64,000 nucleotides of DNA, from contig NC_067206.1 of the NCBI RefSeq assembly GCF_026262505.1, positions 31,077,896 to 31,141,895 of the forward strand, given 5' to 3'. This stretch comes from Trichomonas vaginalis G3 (taxonomy: Eukaryota; Parabasalia; Trichomonadida; Trichomonadidae). A program made the translations under genes and the position numbers. Positions 42,272 through 51,098 of the stretch are shown here, in pieces. The notes beneath the pieces are model-generated. The model saw only the letters and a list, made by a program, of their open reading frames with translations. It did no database searches and was not told where the DNA came from. The number at the start of each line of letters is the position of its first letter. Position 1 is the first letter of the stretch.

Positions 42272-44827
42272 ATGAGTGAACAAGAGAGGAAACTCATTGA
42301 TGAACGAGTTAAGAAATGGGAGAATGAACGTCCGATAATTCGTACCATAATTAGCGATCAAAAGTTCAAGCAGCATACATTTGATTTTTTGCGCGATATA
42401 TATAATGATCTTGCTTTTGATTACAATGCTAGGCAATACTTTGAGAAAGAATATGTTCAAAAAGGTCGTATTAATTTCCCAATGAGAAGAGAAGGCTTTT
42501 TGATTACATCAACATATACAGCACGTGGTAGAGACCCTTTTACAGACGCGGTTCGTAACTTTAAAGCACGTTCTTCTATTAATGATGATCCAGATTTCTA
42601 CATACCTTATTTTCGTCCACCTTCGCATCCTTTACGAACCAGTGATCCTGGATATGACGCTAAACGAAGATATATAGAGACGAAATTAGCTAAATACAAG
42701 GAACCTAAGGATCCAAGGACTGGAGAAGTAAAGGAATCACATGTCAAGATAAATAAGCTTTACAAAGTAGTTGAAGAATTGGAGAAACGATCTAATGAGA
42801 TTAACGCTGAGAAGAAAAAGGAAGTACCAAATATGAACAAACTAGATAAGATGATTAAGGAATATAGAGGATTGGCGAATACATCGAGCGTTCTAATAAA
42901 GGAAGTAGAAAACACGACAAAGCTGCAGAAAATGATTCATGATGAATTACTGTTAGGTGAATTTTCTATAAAACAAAGACAGAGTAACTTAATGGGTGAG
43001 GCTTATTATTTGGAGAATTGGTATAATGAGAGGTTAAAACAAATGTCGACTCCAACACCAACTCCTACACCTACTCCTACAGTAGCTCCAACACCAACTC
43101 CCACTCCTGAACCAACAGTAGCTCCAACGCCAACTCCTACAGTAGCTCCAACGCCAACTCTGACACCAACTGCTCACGCAGGTCCTCCACCAATGTCGAG
43201 TAGTCATGGTATAACATTAAATAAACCAACACCTACACCAAAAATAACTCCTGTATCACATCCTAGTACAACTAACCCAGTATCTGATTCAAATCAAGCG
43301 GAAAGATCACAGGTTCTTAAAAGAGCTAATACACCAACTGCTTCCCCTATTAGAACACCAGAGCCAACTCCAAGAATCACAAAGGCGCCAACACCTTCAC
43401 CGACTGTTGAACCAACTCCAGAACCAACAGTACCTCCAACTCCATCTCCAACTCCATCACCGACACCTACAAAAGCACCTACTCCATCTCCAACTCCGAC
43501 TAAAGCTCCGACACCGTCTCCAACACCAACTAAAGCTCCAACACCGTCTCCAACTCCAGCTGAACCAACTGATGCAGAATCTATTCAAAATTGGTTAGAC
43601 GAAGAAAAGCGAAAAGAAAAGGCTGCAATTGATGCTGCACTAGATAAAAACACACCACCACAGACACTTGGTGGTTACATGTTAAAGAAAGACAACATTC
43701 AAAGACAAGAACGTGCATTGAGTGTTGCCAGAGAACAAGCACAAGAAGAGAAGAAAATAGTTGAAGGAGAAGCTTCAAATAGAGGTGGTCCAGGAACTTA
43801 CAAAGGATCAAACTATCCAGCAGAGAAAGCCTCGAGTGATAATGTTGTCTCAAGAGCTACTGATTTAGTTACCCATGGTATTCTAACTGGTGCAACAGCT
43901 GTTGGTAGTGCTATTGGAACCAGTGTTGACACTGTTGTTGATACTGTAAGAACTGTTACAAATCCTACACCTGAAGATAGGAAGGAAGAATTTCTTACTC
44001 TTAATACAAAGGCAAAACCAGGGATATGGATTGGTCGTGGAATTTTAAATGCTGGTAGTGCTATTGGCAATGGTGCTTCAGCGGTAGGGGGATGGCTCGG
44101 AAGAACAGCAACATCAACCGCAAATGGAATACTAACAGGTGCCAAATCACTTGGTAATTGGGCTGATGATAAGTATACAAAATATTATGAAGAAAAAGCT
44201 CGTAAGGCTAAGGAAGAAGCTGAACGAAAGGCGAAAGAAGAAGCTGAACGTAAAGAACTAGAGGAGCTTAAGAAGAAAGAAAAAGCTCGTAAGGCTAAGG
44301 AAGAAGCTGAACGAAAGGCGAAAGAAGAAGCTGAACGTAAAGAACTAGAGGAGCTTAAGAAGAAAGAAAAAGCTCGTAAGGCTAAGGAAGAAGCTGAACG
44401 AAAGGCGAAAGAAGAAGCTGAACGTAAAGAACTAGAGGAGCTTAAGAAGAAAGAAAAAGCTCGTAAGGCTAAGGAAGAAGCTGAACGAAAGGCGAAAGAA
44501 GAAGCTGAACGTAAAGAACTAGAGGAGCTTAAGAAGAAAGAAAAAGCTCGTAAGGCTAAGGAAGAAGCTGAACGAAAGGCGAAAGAAGAAGCTGAACGTA
44601 AAGAACTAGAGGAACTTAAGAAGAAAGAAAAAGCTCGTAAGGCTAAGGAAGAAGCAGATAGAAAGGCGAAAGAAGAAGCTGATAGAAAGGCGAAAGCAGC
44701 AACACCATCGCCAACTCCATCTCCTTCACCATCTCCATCTCCTTCACCATCACCAACTCCATCGCCATCTCCATCTCCTTCACCATCAATAGCGGCTCCT
44801 GTGAGACAATTTGGTGCATGGGGCTGA
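42272..44827 (+). CDS. Large Maverick structural-type protein with PT-repeat and Lys/Glu coiled-coil repeats (frame ends early)
   Basis: 851 codons from the ATG at 42272. Order: helical N-terminal ~250 residues; a Pro/Thr-repeat region ~255-430; a short helical part; a Gly/Ala-rich hydrophobic region ~530-640 ([16 protein letters not shown]); five 29-residue Lys/Glu repeats [11 protein letters not shown]..., exact 87-bp DNA repeats starting at 44198, 44285, 44372, 44459 and 44546, plus a partial sixth; then a Ser/Pro repeat. The frame stops at 44827, but coding character continues without an ATG in the +1 frame from 44805 to 45935, so this and the next entry are probably one gene broken by a single-base shift. 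It resembles a long fibrous or tail-like virion component, but no homologue is recognised. Confidence 0.8.
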   Translation: MSEQERKLIDERVKKWENERPIIRTIISDQKFKQHTFDFLRDIYNDLAFDYNARQYFEKEYVQKGRINFPMRREGFLITSTYTARGRDPFTDAVRNFKARSSINDDPDFYIPYFRPPSHPLRTSDPGYDAKRRYIETKLAKYKEPKDPRTGEVKESHVKINKLYKVVEELEKRSNEINAEKKKEVPNMNKLDKMIKEYRGLANTSSVLIKEVENTTKLQKMIHDELLLGEFSIKQRQSNLMGEAYYLENWYNERLKQMSTPTPTPTPTPTVAPTPTPTPEPTVAPTPTPTVAPTPTLTPTAHAGPPPMSSSHGITLNKPTPTPKITPVSHPSTTNPVSDSNQAERSQVLKRANTPTASPIRTPEPTPRITKAPTPSPTVEPTPEPTVPPTPSPTPSPTPTKAPTPSPTPTKAPTPSPTPTKAPTPSPTPAEPTDAESIQNWLDEEKRKEKAAIDAALDKNTPPQTLGGYMLKKDNIQRQERALSVAREQAQEEKKIVEGEASNRGGPGTYKGSNYPAEKASSDNVVSRATDLVTHGILTGATAVGSAIGTSVDTVVDTVRTVTNPTPEDRKEEFLTLNTKAKPGIWIGRGILNAGSAIGNGASAVGGWLGRTATSTANGILTGAKSLGNWADDKYTKYYEEKARKAKEEAERKAKEEAERKELEELKKKEKARKAKEEAERKAKEEAERKELEELKKKEKARKAKEEAERKAKEEAERKELEELKKKEKARKAKEEAERKAKEEAERKELEELKKKEKARKAKEEAERKAKEEAERKELEELKKKEKARKAKEEADRKAKEEADRKAKAATPSPTPSPSPSPSPSPSPTPSPSPSPSPSIAAPVRQFGAWG
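44198..44719 (+). repeat. 87-bp coding tandem repeat
   Basis: Five full units from 44198 and a partial, diverged sixth from 44633, almost identical at DNA level. They encode a 29-residue charged helix ([17 protein letters not shown] core). The length is a multiple of three, so copy number can change without breaking the frame. Confidence 0.93.
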
Positions 44828-45935
44828 TTTAGTCAAAGATGCTGCACAAGGAATTGGAAAGGAACTGAAGAACACAACATTAGGTACAATAGAGCGTTTT
44901 GGTAATCTTACGGATTACACAATTAGATCAGCTGCTAATCTTTTATATAACCAGACTACTGATAACGGTACTGATGAATTGGCTGTAAACGGACTAGCAT
45001 CAATTAAGAAATCAGCAGAAGATAAATACGATGAATGGAAAAAGAATATTAAGGGTGAATATAATAAGTATGCATATCCTGAAGAACATATGAAGTTAGA
45101 GCTTACCAGACTAAGATCAAAATATGGTAATGAAACAACAAATACTACAACGCAAACGACGAAAGCTGACAGAAAGATTGATGACACTCCTACTCCAACT
45201 CCTGCAATGGCGAACATCACAACAATTGCTCCAAGAGTTCCAACAGGAGAAGGTATATCAGGAAATGTTTCAACTACTCATAACATTACTGAAGCAGCTA
45301 ATGTTTCAGCAGTTGAGCAACCTGTTGTTAATGTAACTCAGGAAAACGCTACTGAAACATCAACACCAAGACAGGATGTAAATAATGAACGTCCAGAAGT
45401 TAAGGAGGTTGCAAAAGCATACCTGGAGAAAAATACTACACAAGTTCTTGAAGCAGAAAAGCATCTCAATTCAGACAAAACACCATCTCCAACTCCTGAA
45501 GCATCAGTTCCTCCAGCAATTGGTGGAAATATACCTTCAGTATCACCATGGCAGAAATTTTATGGATTGTTTAAAGGAGCGAATAAGGTAATGGATGCTG
45601 CTGAGAATCTCCAAAAGTTCAAGAATGAAGTCGCAACTGGTGCAAAGGAAATAGAAGAGAATGATAAACAAGCTGCTGAATTAGCTAAACAACAAGCTGA
45701 AGCAACTAAACAAGCAGCAGCTCCTAAACAATCTATATCTAAGTCTCAAAGACAAGGTCCTGACCCAAGTGCTAAAGTCAAACAGAATCCAACACCACCT
45801 GCAGCAGAGAAGTCCAAGAAGGACAAGGACAAGAAGAAGGATAAATCAAAGAAGGACAAGGACAAGAAGAAAGATAAGGATAAGAAAAAATCGTCAAAAG
45901 ATAAAAAACATAAAAATTTATCCAGTAAGAAATGA
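44805..45935 (+). pseudogene. Continuation of the large repeat protein in the +1 frame
   Basis: This frame opens after a TGA at 44802-44804 and has no ATG for about 100 codons, yet it runs to 45935 with clear coding composition: KDAAQGIGKELKN, a Thr/Pro/Asn region with many N-x-T sites, Ala/Gln/Lys helical segments and a Lys/Asp/Ser-rich tail (KKDKDKKKDKSKKDKDKKK). It overlaps the preceding frame by 23 bp around TGGGG (44819-44823), where one extra base would explain the break. Either a mutation or sequencing error, or a +1 programmed frameshift, joins the two. Its stop overlaps the ATG of the next gene (ATGA). Confidence 0.75.
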
Positions 45936-46168
45936 GTCAAGTCATTAAAGCATCAACTAAACAAAAGTGGTTAACTGAATATATAAAAGATGGTAAGGTT
46001 CCTGATGGATATTATGTACATACAATGAAAGACGGACGTGTACAGTTCCGTAAAGTCAAGCAACCTCTCAATGATGAACAGATCAGAAGGAAGATCTCAT
46101 TGTATGAAACAAAAATAAAGGACTTACAAGCTAAACTCGAAACCCACGATACTTCTCAAGAAAACTAG
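45932..46168 (+). CDS. Small Maverick protein with YYxxxMxxG module
   Basis: 78 residues from an ATG that overlaps the previous stop. The core GYYVHTMKDGRVQFRKVK closely resembles YYVCHMKNGSVQVRKRK in the product of 60715-61164, followed in both by a PLN and a helical C-terminus (RRKISLYETKIKDLQAKL). Its 3' end overlaps the convergent integrase gene by 38 bp. The small basic beta-hairpin-like module could bind nucleic acid or another virion protein; this is an inference. No known family was recognised. Confidence 0.75.
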   Translation: MSQVIKASTKQKWLTEYIKDGKVPDGYYVHTMKDGRVQFRKVKQPLNDEQIRRKISLYETKIKDLQAKLETHDTSQEN

Positions 46169-47198
46169 GCATATCTTTAACATGACCTTCATTAATATTT
46201 TTCCTCCAATACTGTACTTCCATTTGTGACAACCTGTTTGGATTACCTTCACGCATACCTCTACCTGTCACTTTTCCTGTATTTTCGTTCTCAAACGTAA
46301 CATCATACTTTACATCATTACCGACAAGTTCATGACCATCAATACTTTTAACAGCACCGTGTCTTCCTTGATCTAAAGTTTCTCCTTGCTTTAATCCATG
46401 CTCTATTTTTGTCCATATCTGATAACGTGGATATCTTGCAACACTTCCATCTTTTGCTCTTAACAAGTATGCACTTGTATCAACTGAATCAACTGTATAA
46501 TAAGAAGGATCAAGATGTCTTCTTTGTTGGTTACCTTTACCCCATGTTCTTGGTTCAACTATGACTTGAACTTTTTGACCAGGTCTTAAGTTATAAAGGT
46601 TATTTTTTCTGACATACTCTTCTTTCAATCTTTGCTTCTTTATATATTCCTCATTATCCTTTTCTGTGAAATCATCAGGCTTTTGTTGTGTGCTTGAATG
46701 ATATTCAGTGTTGTAGTCATTAATAATTTGTCTCATTGTATCTGCAGTGAAAGGTGGTGTTTTATCACCTTCTTTGAGGTTTAACTTCATATGTAACATA
46801 GTTCTAATAGTTCTACAGAACCTATTAATAATACCTAGTATGTTATGATTGTATTTCTGTGTCGTCATGTGCTCAATGTTATGACTGACCAACAGATCTC
46901 GAACATTTTGTGTCGTATAAGCTGGGTCTTCATCACTAGTAAGTATTGTAGGCTTCATTTCACCTGTAGCTTGTGAAATGAACTTCTGCATTGCACTTAG
47001 AACATTGTTTGAGTTCTTTTCACTCATTGGGAACGCATAACCTTTTCTACTGTTTACATTGATGAACAAAAGAAAATATGGTGGTGTTCCACCAGGATTC
47101 TCAAATGTATCGAATTGATAAGCTCCCATATCAGTTGAATATATTGGTAGCATCAAATCCTCTTGTATTAAAGTTTTTTCTTGTTTACCAACAGTCAT
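46131..47198 (-). CDS. Maverick integrase (retroviral-type) with chromodomain-like tail
   Basis: A 355-residue integrase that would insert the element. The RNase-H-like core starts close to the N-terminus: D23 in YSTDMGAY and D89 in LTSDEDPAY. The third position, 35 residues on, is N125 in HNILGIINRFCRTIR, where the family has Glu. No N-terminal HHCC zinc finger is visible before the core. The C-terminal half has a beta-barrel-like DNA-binding segment (PGQKVQVIVEPRTWGKG, LDPSYYTVDSV). It also has a chromodomain-like segment (KYDVTFENENTGKVTGRGM, VQYWRK). The ATG is at 47198, preceded by an A-run. Asn at the catalytic position might make this copy inactive, or might be a lineage variant. Confidence 0.9.
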   Translation of the reverse strand: MTVGKQEKTLIQEDLMLPIYSTDMGAYQFDTFENPGGTPPYFLLFINVNSRKGYAFPMSEKNSNNVLSAMQKFISQATGEMKPTILTSDEDPAYTTQNVRDLLVSHNIEHMTTQKYNHNILGIINRFCRTIRTMLHMKLNLKEGDKTPPFTADTMRQIINDYNTEYHSSTQQKPDDFTEKDNEEYIKKQRLKEEYVRKNNLYNLRPGQKVQVIVEPRTWGKGNQQRRHLDPSYYTVDSVDTSAYLLRAKDGSVARYPRYQIWTKIEHGLKQGETLDQGRHGAVKSIDGHELVGNDVKYDVTFENENTGKVTGRGMREGNPNRLSQMEVQYWRKNINEGHVKDMPSFLEKYRGFRV

Positions 47199-47211
47199 TT
47201 TTTTATTAACG

Positions 47212-47565
47212 TTAAAGTCTTACAGGCATTGAGTAATCGCTATAACCATCATGGTCTGCGAATTCATGTAATCTTGATGCATCAGGTTCTTTCTTCGTTG
47301 GTGCATGAAACCTTGCTTCATCATAAAGGTTCATATAATGGTTTGTCACGTTTGGGGTAGACCCAATTTTTGCATATTGAGGATATGAGTAATGATACAC
47401 TAAGTTGAACCCATTACTACCATCATCAACATATATCTTTGGTGGAGGTTGTCTTATTAAATTCCTTCCTCTTGGGGCTTTGAGTTGGACGATCTGATCT
47501 AGATCATTGTAAACAACTCCTGTTGCAGTATATTCTGTGTTGTTCTCTGGGTTAATGTTCGTCAT
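47212..47565 (-). CDS. Maverick protein of unknown function (117 aa)
   Basis: From the ATG at 47565 (MTNINPENNTEYTATG). It is rich in Tyr, Asn and Pro, with no membrane segment or motif that I recognise; a PPPKIYVDDG stretch sits mid-chain. It lies 13 bp upstream of the integrase on the same strand and is divergent from 47601-48182 across 35 bp, so it may be co-expressed with the integrase. Confidence 0.7.
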   Translation of the reverse strand: MTNINPENNTEYTATGVVYNDLDQIVQLKAPRGRNLIRQPPPKIYVDDGSNGFNLVYHYSYPQYAKIGSTPNVTNHYMNLYDEARFHAPTKKEPDASRLHEFADHDGYSDYSMPVRL

Positions 47566-47600
47566 TTATATGAGAATAAAACAATTTTTACTCATAACAA

Positions 47601-48182
47601 ATGAGATCGAAGTCAATTCTTTATGGTGCAGCTAATCTTCCAATTGAACCAACAAGCAATGTTGATTCAAGAACAACTAATAACATTGTGATAAAGAACT
47701 ATCCATCTGGTACAGTAAGTGATGCTCCAACAGAGATAAAAAAAGAGGAAACAACTACGAACTCAGAAGCACCAATGTATCCTCCTCCTTTAAGTCCATT
47801 AACTTCCAACCTGACCTCATCGAGATCTGTGGAGACTTCATCGAGGATTGGTGTAGAAGAGTATTTACTTAGTATATACCAGAAGATACTTCTAGACCAA
47901 GACAAAGAGCTCTTTTCTAACTTAGTGAGCAAAGATCAGATCTTACTACCTAAGCCAGACTTGGAAGAAGTTGTTCACAGAATGACTGGGTTCAAGTGTG
48001 AAATAGACCTACTGGACCCAGACATCACATGTTGTGGTATTCCACCACCTTTCTCAAAAATAGCTCAGATCAGAATCATTGATGAGAACAATATTGCTCA
48101 AGAGTTTAAGTATGCATATAATGCACAATATACTGAGTTAATAAGTAGGTATAATTTATGTCTTAAGTATGTTATTGTTTAA
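47601..48182 (+). CDS. Maverick protein of unknown function (193 aa)
   Basis: An intact ORF from the ATG at 47601. Residues 1-90 are polar and disordered-looking (Thr/Ser/Pro-rich, MYPPPLSPL). Residues ~95-193 form a compact mixed domain (EEYLLSIYQKILLDQDKELF, ITCCGIPPPFSK). The upstream spacer carries TTTTTAC 16 nt before the start, like several other element genes. No family recognised. Confidence 0.72.
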   Translation: MRSKSILYGAANLPIEPTSNVDSRTTNNIVIKNYPSGTVSDAPTEIKKEETTTNSEAPMYPPPLSPLTSNLTSSRSVETSSRIGVEEYLLSIYQKILLDQDKELFSNLVSKDQILLPKPDLEEVVHRMTGFKCEIDLLDPDITCCGIPPPFSKIAQIRIIDENNIAQEFKYAYNAQYTELISRYNLCLKYVIV

Positions 48183-48201
48183 CCAAAAAATTTTTTATCT
48201 A

Positions 48202-48285
48202 ATGTTAAATATGGTTGTTCAAACAAGAACAAAAGCACAAATGTTTCAAGACTTACTCAATAAAACTTATTGTTTACTCAAGTAA
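48202..48285 (+). CDS. Possible 27-residue micro-ORF in the Maverick
   Basis: ATG at 48202 (MLNMVVQTRTKAQMFQDLLN), stop at 48283-48285. It is preceded closely by a TTTTTTAT run like the motif seen before other element genes, and it fills the gap before the convergent gene at 48291. It may instead be a chance ORF. Confidence 0.3.
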   Translation: MLNMVVQTRTKAQMFQDLLNKTYCLLK

Positions 48286-48290
48286 TTATT

Positions 48291-48683
48291 TTAGAACGTT
48301 TCGACGTACTCCTTGATCTTATCAAGAGCTTCGAGCATCCGCTTCTTTGCATTGTCCTTGGCGAGGATGGCTTGTTCAATGGTGAGCTCGAAGGCTTCTT
48401 TACCGATCGGATGGTGTTCGCGAAGAACTTTGAGTGCATCAAGAGCTGCAGTGTACTCTGATGGTAAATGGGAGCCATCTAGTAATGGGTACAAAATGAG
48501 CATGTACTCCTGCAGTAAGTTCTCCTGTTTCAAGCGGGACTTGAACTCTTCGCGGAGATCTTGAAGCTTTTGGAGCTTCTCAGTGGCTTGAAGGTAGTCA
48601 ATGATGACCTTCTCTTGTTCCTCAAGTGCTTGTGGGAGGAAGTGGACATAAACTGTTGACTTCATGAAAAATGAAGTGGTCAT
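48291..48683 (-). CDS. Maverick coiled-coil protein (130 aa)
   Basis: From the ATG at 48683 (MTTSFFMKSTVYVHFLPQAL). After ~20 residues it is a long helix with heptad pattern (EEQEKVIIDYLQATEKLQKL, DLREEFKSRL), then a second helical part rich in Ala/Leu/Lys. No membrane segment. Its start codon lies in the first copy of a 70-bp tandem duplication whose second copy carries the start of the divergent gene at 48752. Unknown function. Confidence 0.72.
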   Translation of the reverse strand: MTTSFFMKSTVYVHFLPQALEEQEKVIIDYLQATEKLQKLQDLREEFKSRLKQENLLQEYMLILYPLLDGSHLPSEYTAALDALKVLREHHPIGKEAFELTIEQAILAKDNAKKRMLEALDKIKEYVETF

Positions 48684-48778
48684 GACACTTTTTAAGTTAA
48701 TGGGCTACGAAGTGGACATAAGCTGTTGACTTCATCAAAAATGAAGTGGTCATGACACTTTTTAAGTTAATGGGCTAC
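48639..48778. repeat. 70-bp tandem duplication between divergent Maverick genes
   Basis: Copies 48639-48708 and 48709-48778 differ at two positions. Each copy contains, in opposite directions, the ATG context of both neighbouring genes, so one working and one dead start exists for each gene. Confidence 0.92.
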
Positions 48779-48982
48779 GAAGAAGACATAGCTTATGTGA
48801 AGAGTTCAATGAACTTCTTAACGAACGCTGTTGTTGTATTCTTTTGTATAAACTTGTTCATTGTTCTCTTGGTCATGCTCCTTTTTTTCTGCGAAGTCCA
48901 CGGGATGATCAACCGCGATCTCCCAGGAGAGAGATACAGAGGACGCAATACAGATGCAGCAGACCTACTCAAACCCAATTAA
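48752..48982 (+). CDS. Small single-pass membrane protein of the Maverick (76 aa)
   Basis: From the ATG at 48752 (MTLFKLMGYEEDIAYVKSSM). One strong transmembrane helix (AVVVFFCINLFIVLLVMLLF) lies at ~26-48, followed by a basic tail rich in Arg/Asp ending DLLKPN. The charge distribution suggests the short N-terminus outside and the tail in the cytosol. A virion-membrane, egress or host-membrane role is possible; no homologue is recognised. The start sits in the second copy of the 70-bp duplication. Confidence 0.72.
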   Translation: MTLFKLMGYEEDIAYVKSSMNFLTNAVVVFFCINLFIVLLVMLLFFCEVHGMINRDLPGERYRGRNTDAADLLKPN

Positions 48983-48994
48983 TCTAAACACTTA

Positions 48995-49001
48995 TTTTTA
49001 T
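48995..49001 (+). promoter_or_regulatory. TTTTTAT motif before the methyltransferase gene
   Basis: TTTTTAT begins 17 nt before the ATG at 49012. The same motif at the same distance recurs before many genes of the element. Confidence 0.5.
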
Positions 49002-49011
49002 TACCATATAA

Positions 49012-49854
49012 ATGATTTTTACCAAACCTCCTTTACCTTTCATAGGTAATAAGTCTAAGATCAGGAAAGATCTTATCGACATACTCAAAGACATCAAAGG
49101 GGATTATGTCTTCGTTGACCTCTTTGGTGGTTCTCTCTATATCTCTCATTTGTTGCATATTATGTTCCCAAAAGCAACGATCATAGCTAACGACTATGAT
49201 AACTACGTTGATAGACTGAAACACATTCATGACACGAATGAAATACTTAAGGAACTTAAGGAGAGAATAAATGTTAAGCCAGATGAGAAAATTCCTACTG
49301 ATCAGAAAGAGATCGTCAGAGAAGTTATAAGTAAAGCTCCATACATAGACTGGGATACATTATGTTCACGTCTTCTCTATTCTGGAGCATACAAATACTA
49401 TGATCTTGACACATTAATGAAGAAAGTGTTATACCTCAGATATACTAACTTATTTGGTGAAAACATAGATGACTATCTTGAAGGTTTAACTATTGTTCAT
49501 AAAGATTGGAGAATACTCTTCAATGAGTATAAAGATCTTCCCAATGTTTTCTTTATATGTGATCCTCCATACTTCCATACTTATTCTATACAGTATGGAG
49601 ATGAATGGACTCTTAAAGATACTGTAGAAACCTTTGATGTCCTTAATTATCCATCTATTTACTTCAGTAGTGATAAATCTTATACAGAAGAACTTATAGA
49701 GATATTGACAAAAAGATATGGAGAGAAATTTCCTATGAGAAAGCATGTTATAGATAGAGGTTTAATTAATCCTAACACTCAGAAAAATAATGAAGTAATA
49801 TATGTCACTTTTTCTGTTAATGGAGAAGAGAAAGATCAAGAAGATAATAGTTGA
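49012..49854 (+). CDS. Dam-like (D12 class) adenine-N6 DNA methyltransferase
   Basis: A 280-residue enzyme expected to transfer a methyl group from S-adenosylmethionine to adenine N6 in DNA. The D12/alpha-class order is clear: PFIGNKSKI near residues 9-17 (the PxxGxK block), the SAM-binding VDLFGGS at 35-41, and the catalytic DPPY at D184-Y187 (ICDPPYFHTYS). A mid-protein variable region fits a target-recognition domain. Length is normal. Adenine methylation of DNA and element-borne genes of this type have been reported in trichomonads. GATC is the usual Dam target, but recognition here is not determined. Roles could include marking element DNA, altering host chromatin, or protection from a nuclease; none is shown by the sequence. 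Confidence 0.93.
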   Translation: MIFTKPPLPFIGNKSKIRKDLIDILKDIKGDYVFVDLFGGSLYISHLLHIMFPKATIIANDYDNYVDRLKHIHDTNEILKELKERINVKPDEKIPTDQKEIVREVISKAPYIDWDTLCSRLLYSGAYKYYDLDTLMKKVLYLRYTNLFGENIDDYLEGLTIVHKDWRILFNEYKDLPNVFFICDPPYFHTYSIQYGDEWTLKDTVETFDVLNYPSIYFSSDKSYTEELIEILTKRYGEKFPMRKHVIDRGLINPNTQKNNEVIYVTFSVNGEEKDQEDNS

Positions 49855-50107
49855 TGAGGGAACTGAAGAAGCGACGACATTCATCTTTGACGACGGAAAG
49901 CTCACATTCGTTGTCGATAAAAATGGACAACACTTACACAAAAGAAAGAGACCAAGAAAATTTTTAGATCTCCCAAAAGCTAGGAAACCAAAGGAACCAT
50001 TTCCAGTACCAGCCGTCCAAGAACCAGAGAGACTTTTGATACCAAAACCTGTGGTTGACAAATATGATCCAGATCAGTTCTTCCCAAAAATACCAAAGTT
50101 AGAATAA
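49802..50107 (+). CDS. Small basic Maverick protein (up to 101 aa)
   Basis: The first ATG at 49802 overlaps the methyltransferase end by 53 bp; the second ATG at 49820 (MEKRKIKKIIVDEG) would cut the overlap to 35 bp. An Asp/Lys-rich beta-looking head (TTFIFDDGKLTFVVDKNGQH) is followed by a Lys/Arg/Pro-rich extended tail (RKRPRKFLDLPKARKPKEPF). It may bind nucleic acid. Its 3' end overlaps the convergent gene by 9 bp. Confidence 0.65.
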   Translation: MSLFLLMEKRKIKKIIVDEGTEEATTFIFDDGKLTFVVDKNGQHLHKRKRPRKFLDLPKARKPKEPFPVPAVQEPERLLIPKPVVDKYDPDQFFPKIPKLE

Positions 50108-50650
50108 AAACTCCTTTATTTCTTTAGTATTATATAATAAGTCTATTAGTAAGCTCTGTTCTCGTTCTGTTCTGGTATTTTGACGTCTTTTCATGGTCTC
50201 GCATAATAAGATCATGAACTTTTTCTTGAGATACTCGAAGAGCTGAGGTAAGTTATCATATTCTGGATATGTAGGAAGCATCCCTGCTATCGTAAGTGTT
50301 GTATCAATAAGGATTGGACTTATATCGGAAAAGTCGAGATCTGGAGTAGAATAAGAAGGTAAGTCTCTTACATGTAGGTAGTCATTATATGCTTTACGCA
50401 TGAGACTGAGTTTCTGGAGCACAACTATGAGACTTTGGTTCTGACGTTCAAGTTTGCTTAAAGTTCTCTCCAAGCTTCTGTAATAAACGTCAACCTCTGT
50501 AAGAGCAGATATTTTTGCATTGATCTCGGAGATCTTTTCTTGAACTTCACCAAGTTTGACCTTAACTGACGTTTGAGCTCCCATCATGTTTTCATCAAGG
50601 TCATTCTCTATGTCATCAATGATATCTTCCCATGAAGTCATTTTCATCAT
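50099..50650 (-). CDS. Maverick coiled-coil protein (183 aa)
   Basis: From the ATG at 50650 (MMKMTSWEDIIDDIENDL); a second in-frame ATG at 50641 is possible. A long coiled coil (~30-95, VQEKISEINAKISALTEV, LERTLSKLERQNQSL) is followed by a mostly helical C-terminal half. No motif recognised. Divergent neighbours and the T-rich upstream sequence match the pattern of other element genes. Confidence 0.72.
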   Translation of the reverse strand: MMKMTSWEDIIDDIENDLDENMMGAQTSVKVKLGEVQEKISEINAKISALTEVDVYYRSLERTLSKLERQNQSLIVVLQKLSLMRKAYNDYLHVRDLPSYSTPDLDFSDISPILIDTTLTIAGMLPTYPEYDNLPQLFEYLKKKFMILLCETMKRRQNTRTEREQSLLIDLLYNTKEIKEFLF

Positions 50651-50691
50651 TGATCTTAACGTGAACACTCATGAAAAAAATGTCAAAAGTA

Positions 50692-51096
50692 TTAAATGTC
50701 AGTTTTACTCTTGAGCTTCTTTCTCTTCTGGTCTGTAGGGCTTAATGTGCCATCACGTTCGACCAGAAGGTTCTGCTCAGGTCTGTCAAGGAGCTGTCTG
50801 TAGGTCGTGAAGGTTTCAACGAGTCCTTGGTAAGGAGTTTGGAGATCAACATCGACCCATGGGTGTTTGCGTAAGAAAGCAGCAAGGCTTTCACGCTTGG
50901 AGTCAATGACATCTTTCTTATTGGTTAATCCTTCTTCAAAGCTTAGGATTACTCCTGCAGTTGATTCAAGTCTTTGGATCTGGCGTCTGGAAACCTTGGT
51001 GAGTTGTCTTATCCTCTCGTTTCCAAATACATGCAGGAGATATGCAGAAATTACTTCATTAAGTTCGATTAAACAAATTGGATGAAGATCAGTCAT
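50692..51096 (-). CDS. Maverick protein of unknown function (134 aa)
   Basis: The ATG at 51096 (MTDLHPICLIELNEVISAYL) is preferred. The frame stays open upstream through the whole 15-bp minisatellite, as monotonous FTKDC/FTKDS repeats back to another ATG at 51474, because the repeat length is a multiple of three. The core protein is helical with a basic segment (KVSRRQIQRLES) and a Lys/Arg tail. No family recognised. If the longer form is made, it adds ~126 residues of repeats. Confidence 0.7.
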   Translation of the reverse strand: MTDLHPICLIELNEVISAYLLHVFGNERIRQLTKVSRRQIQRLESTAGVILSFEEGLTNKKDVIDSKRESLAAFLRKHPWVDVDLQTPYQGLVETFTTYRQLLDRPEQNLLVERDGTLSPTDQKRKKLKSKTDI

Positions 51097-51098
51097 GG

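Noticed and set aside
44915-45220. Minus-strand ORF with hydrophobic composition inside the large repeat protein
   Set aside because: Shadow of the plus-strand coding sequence.
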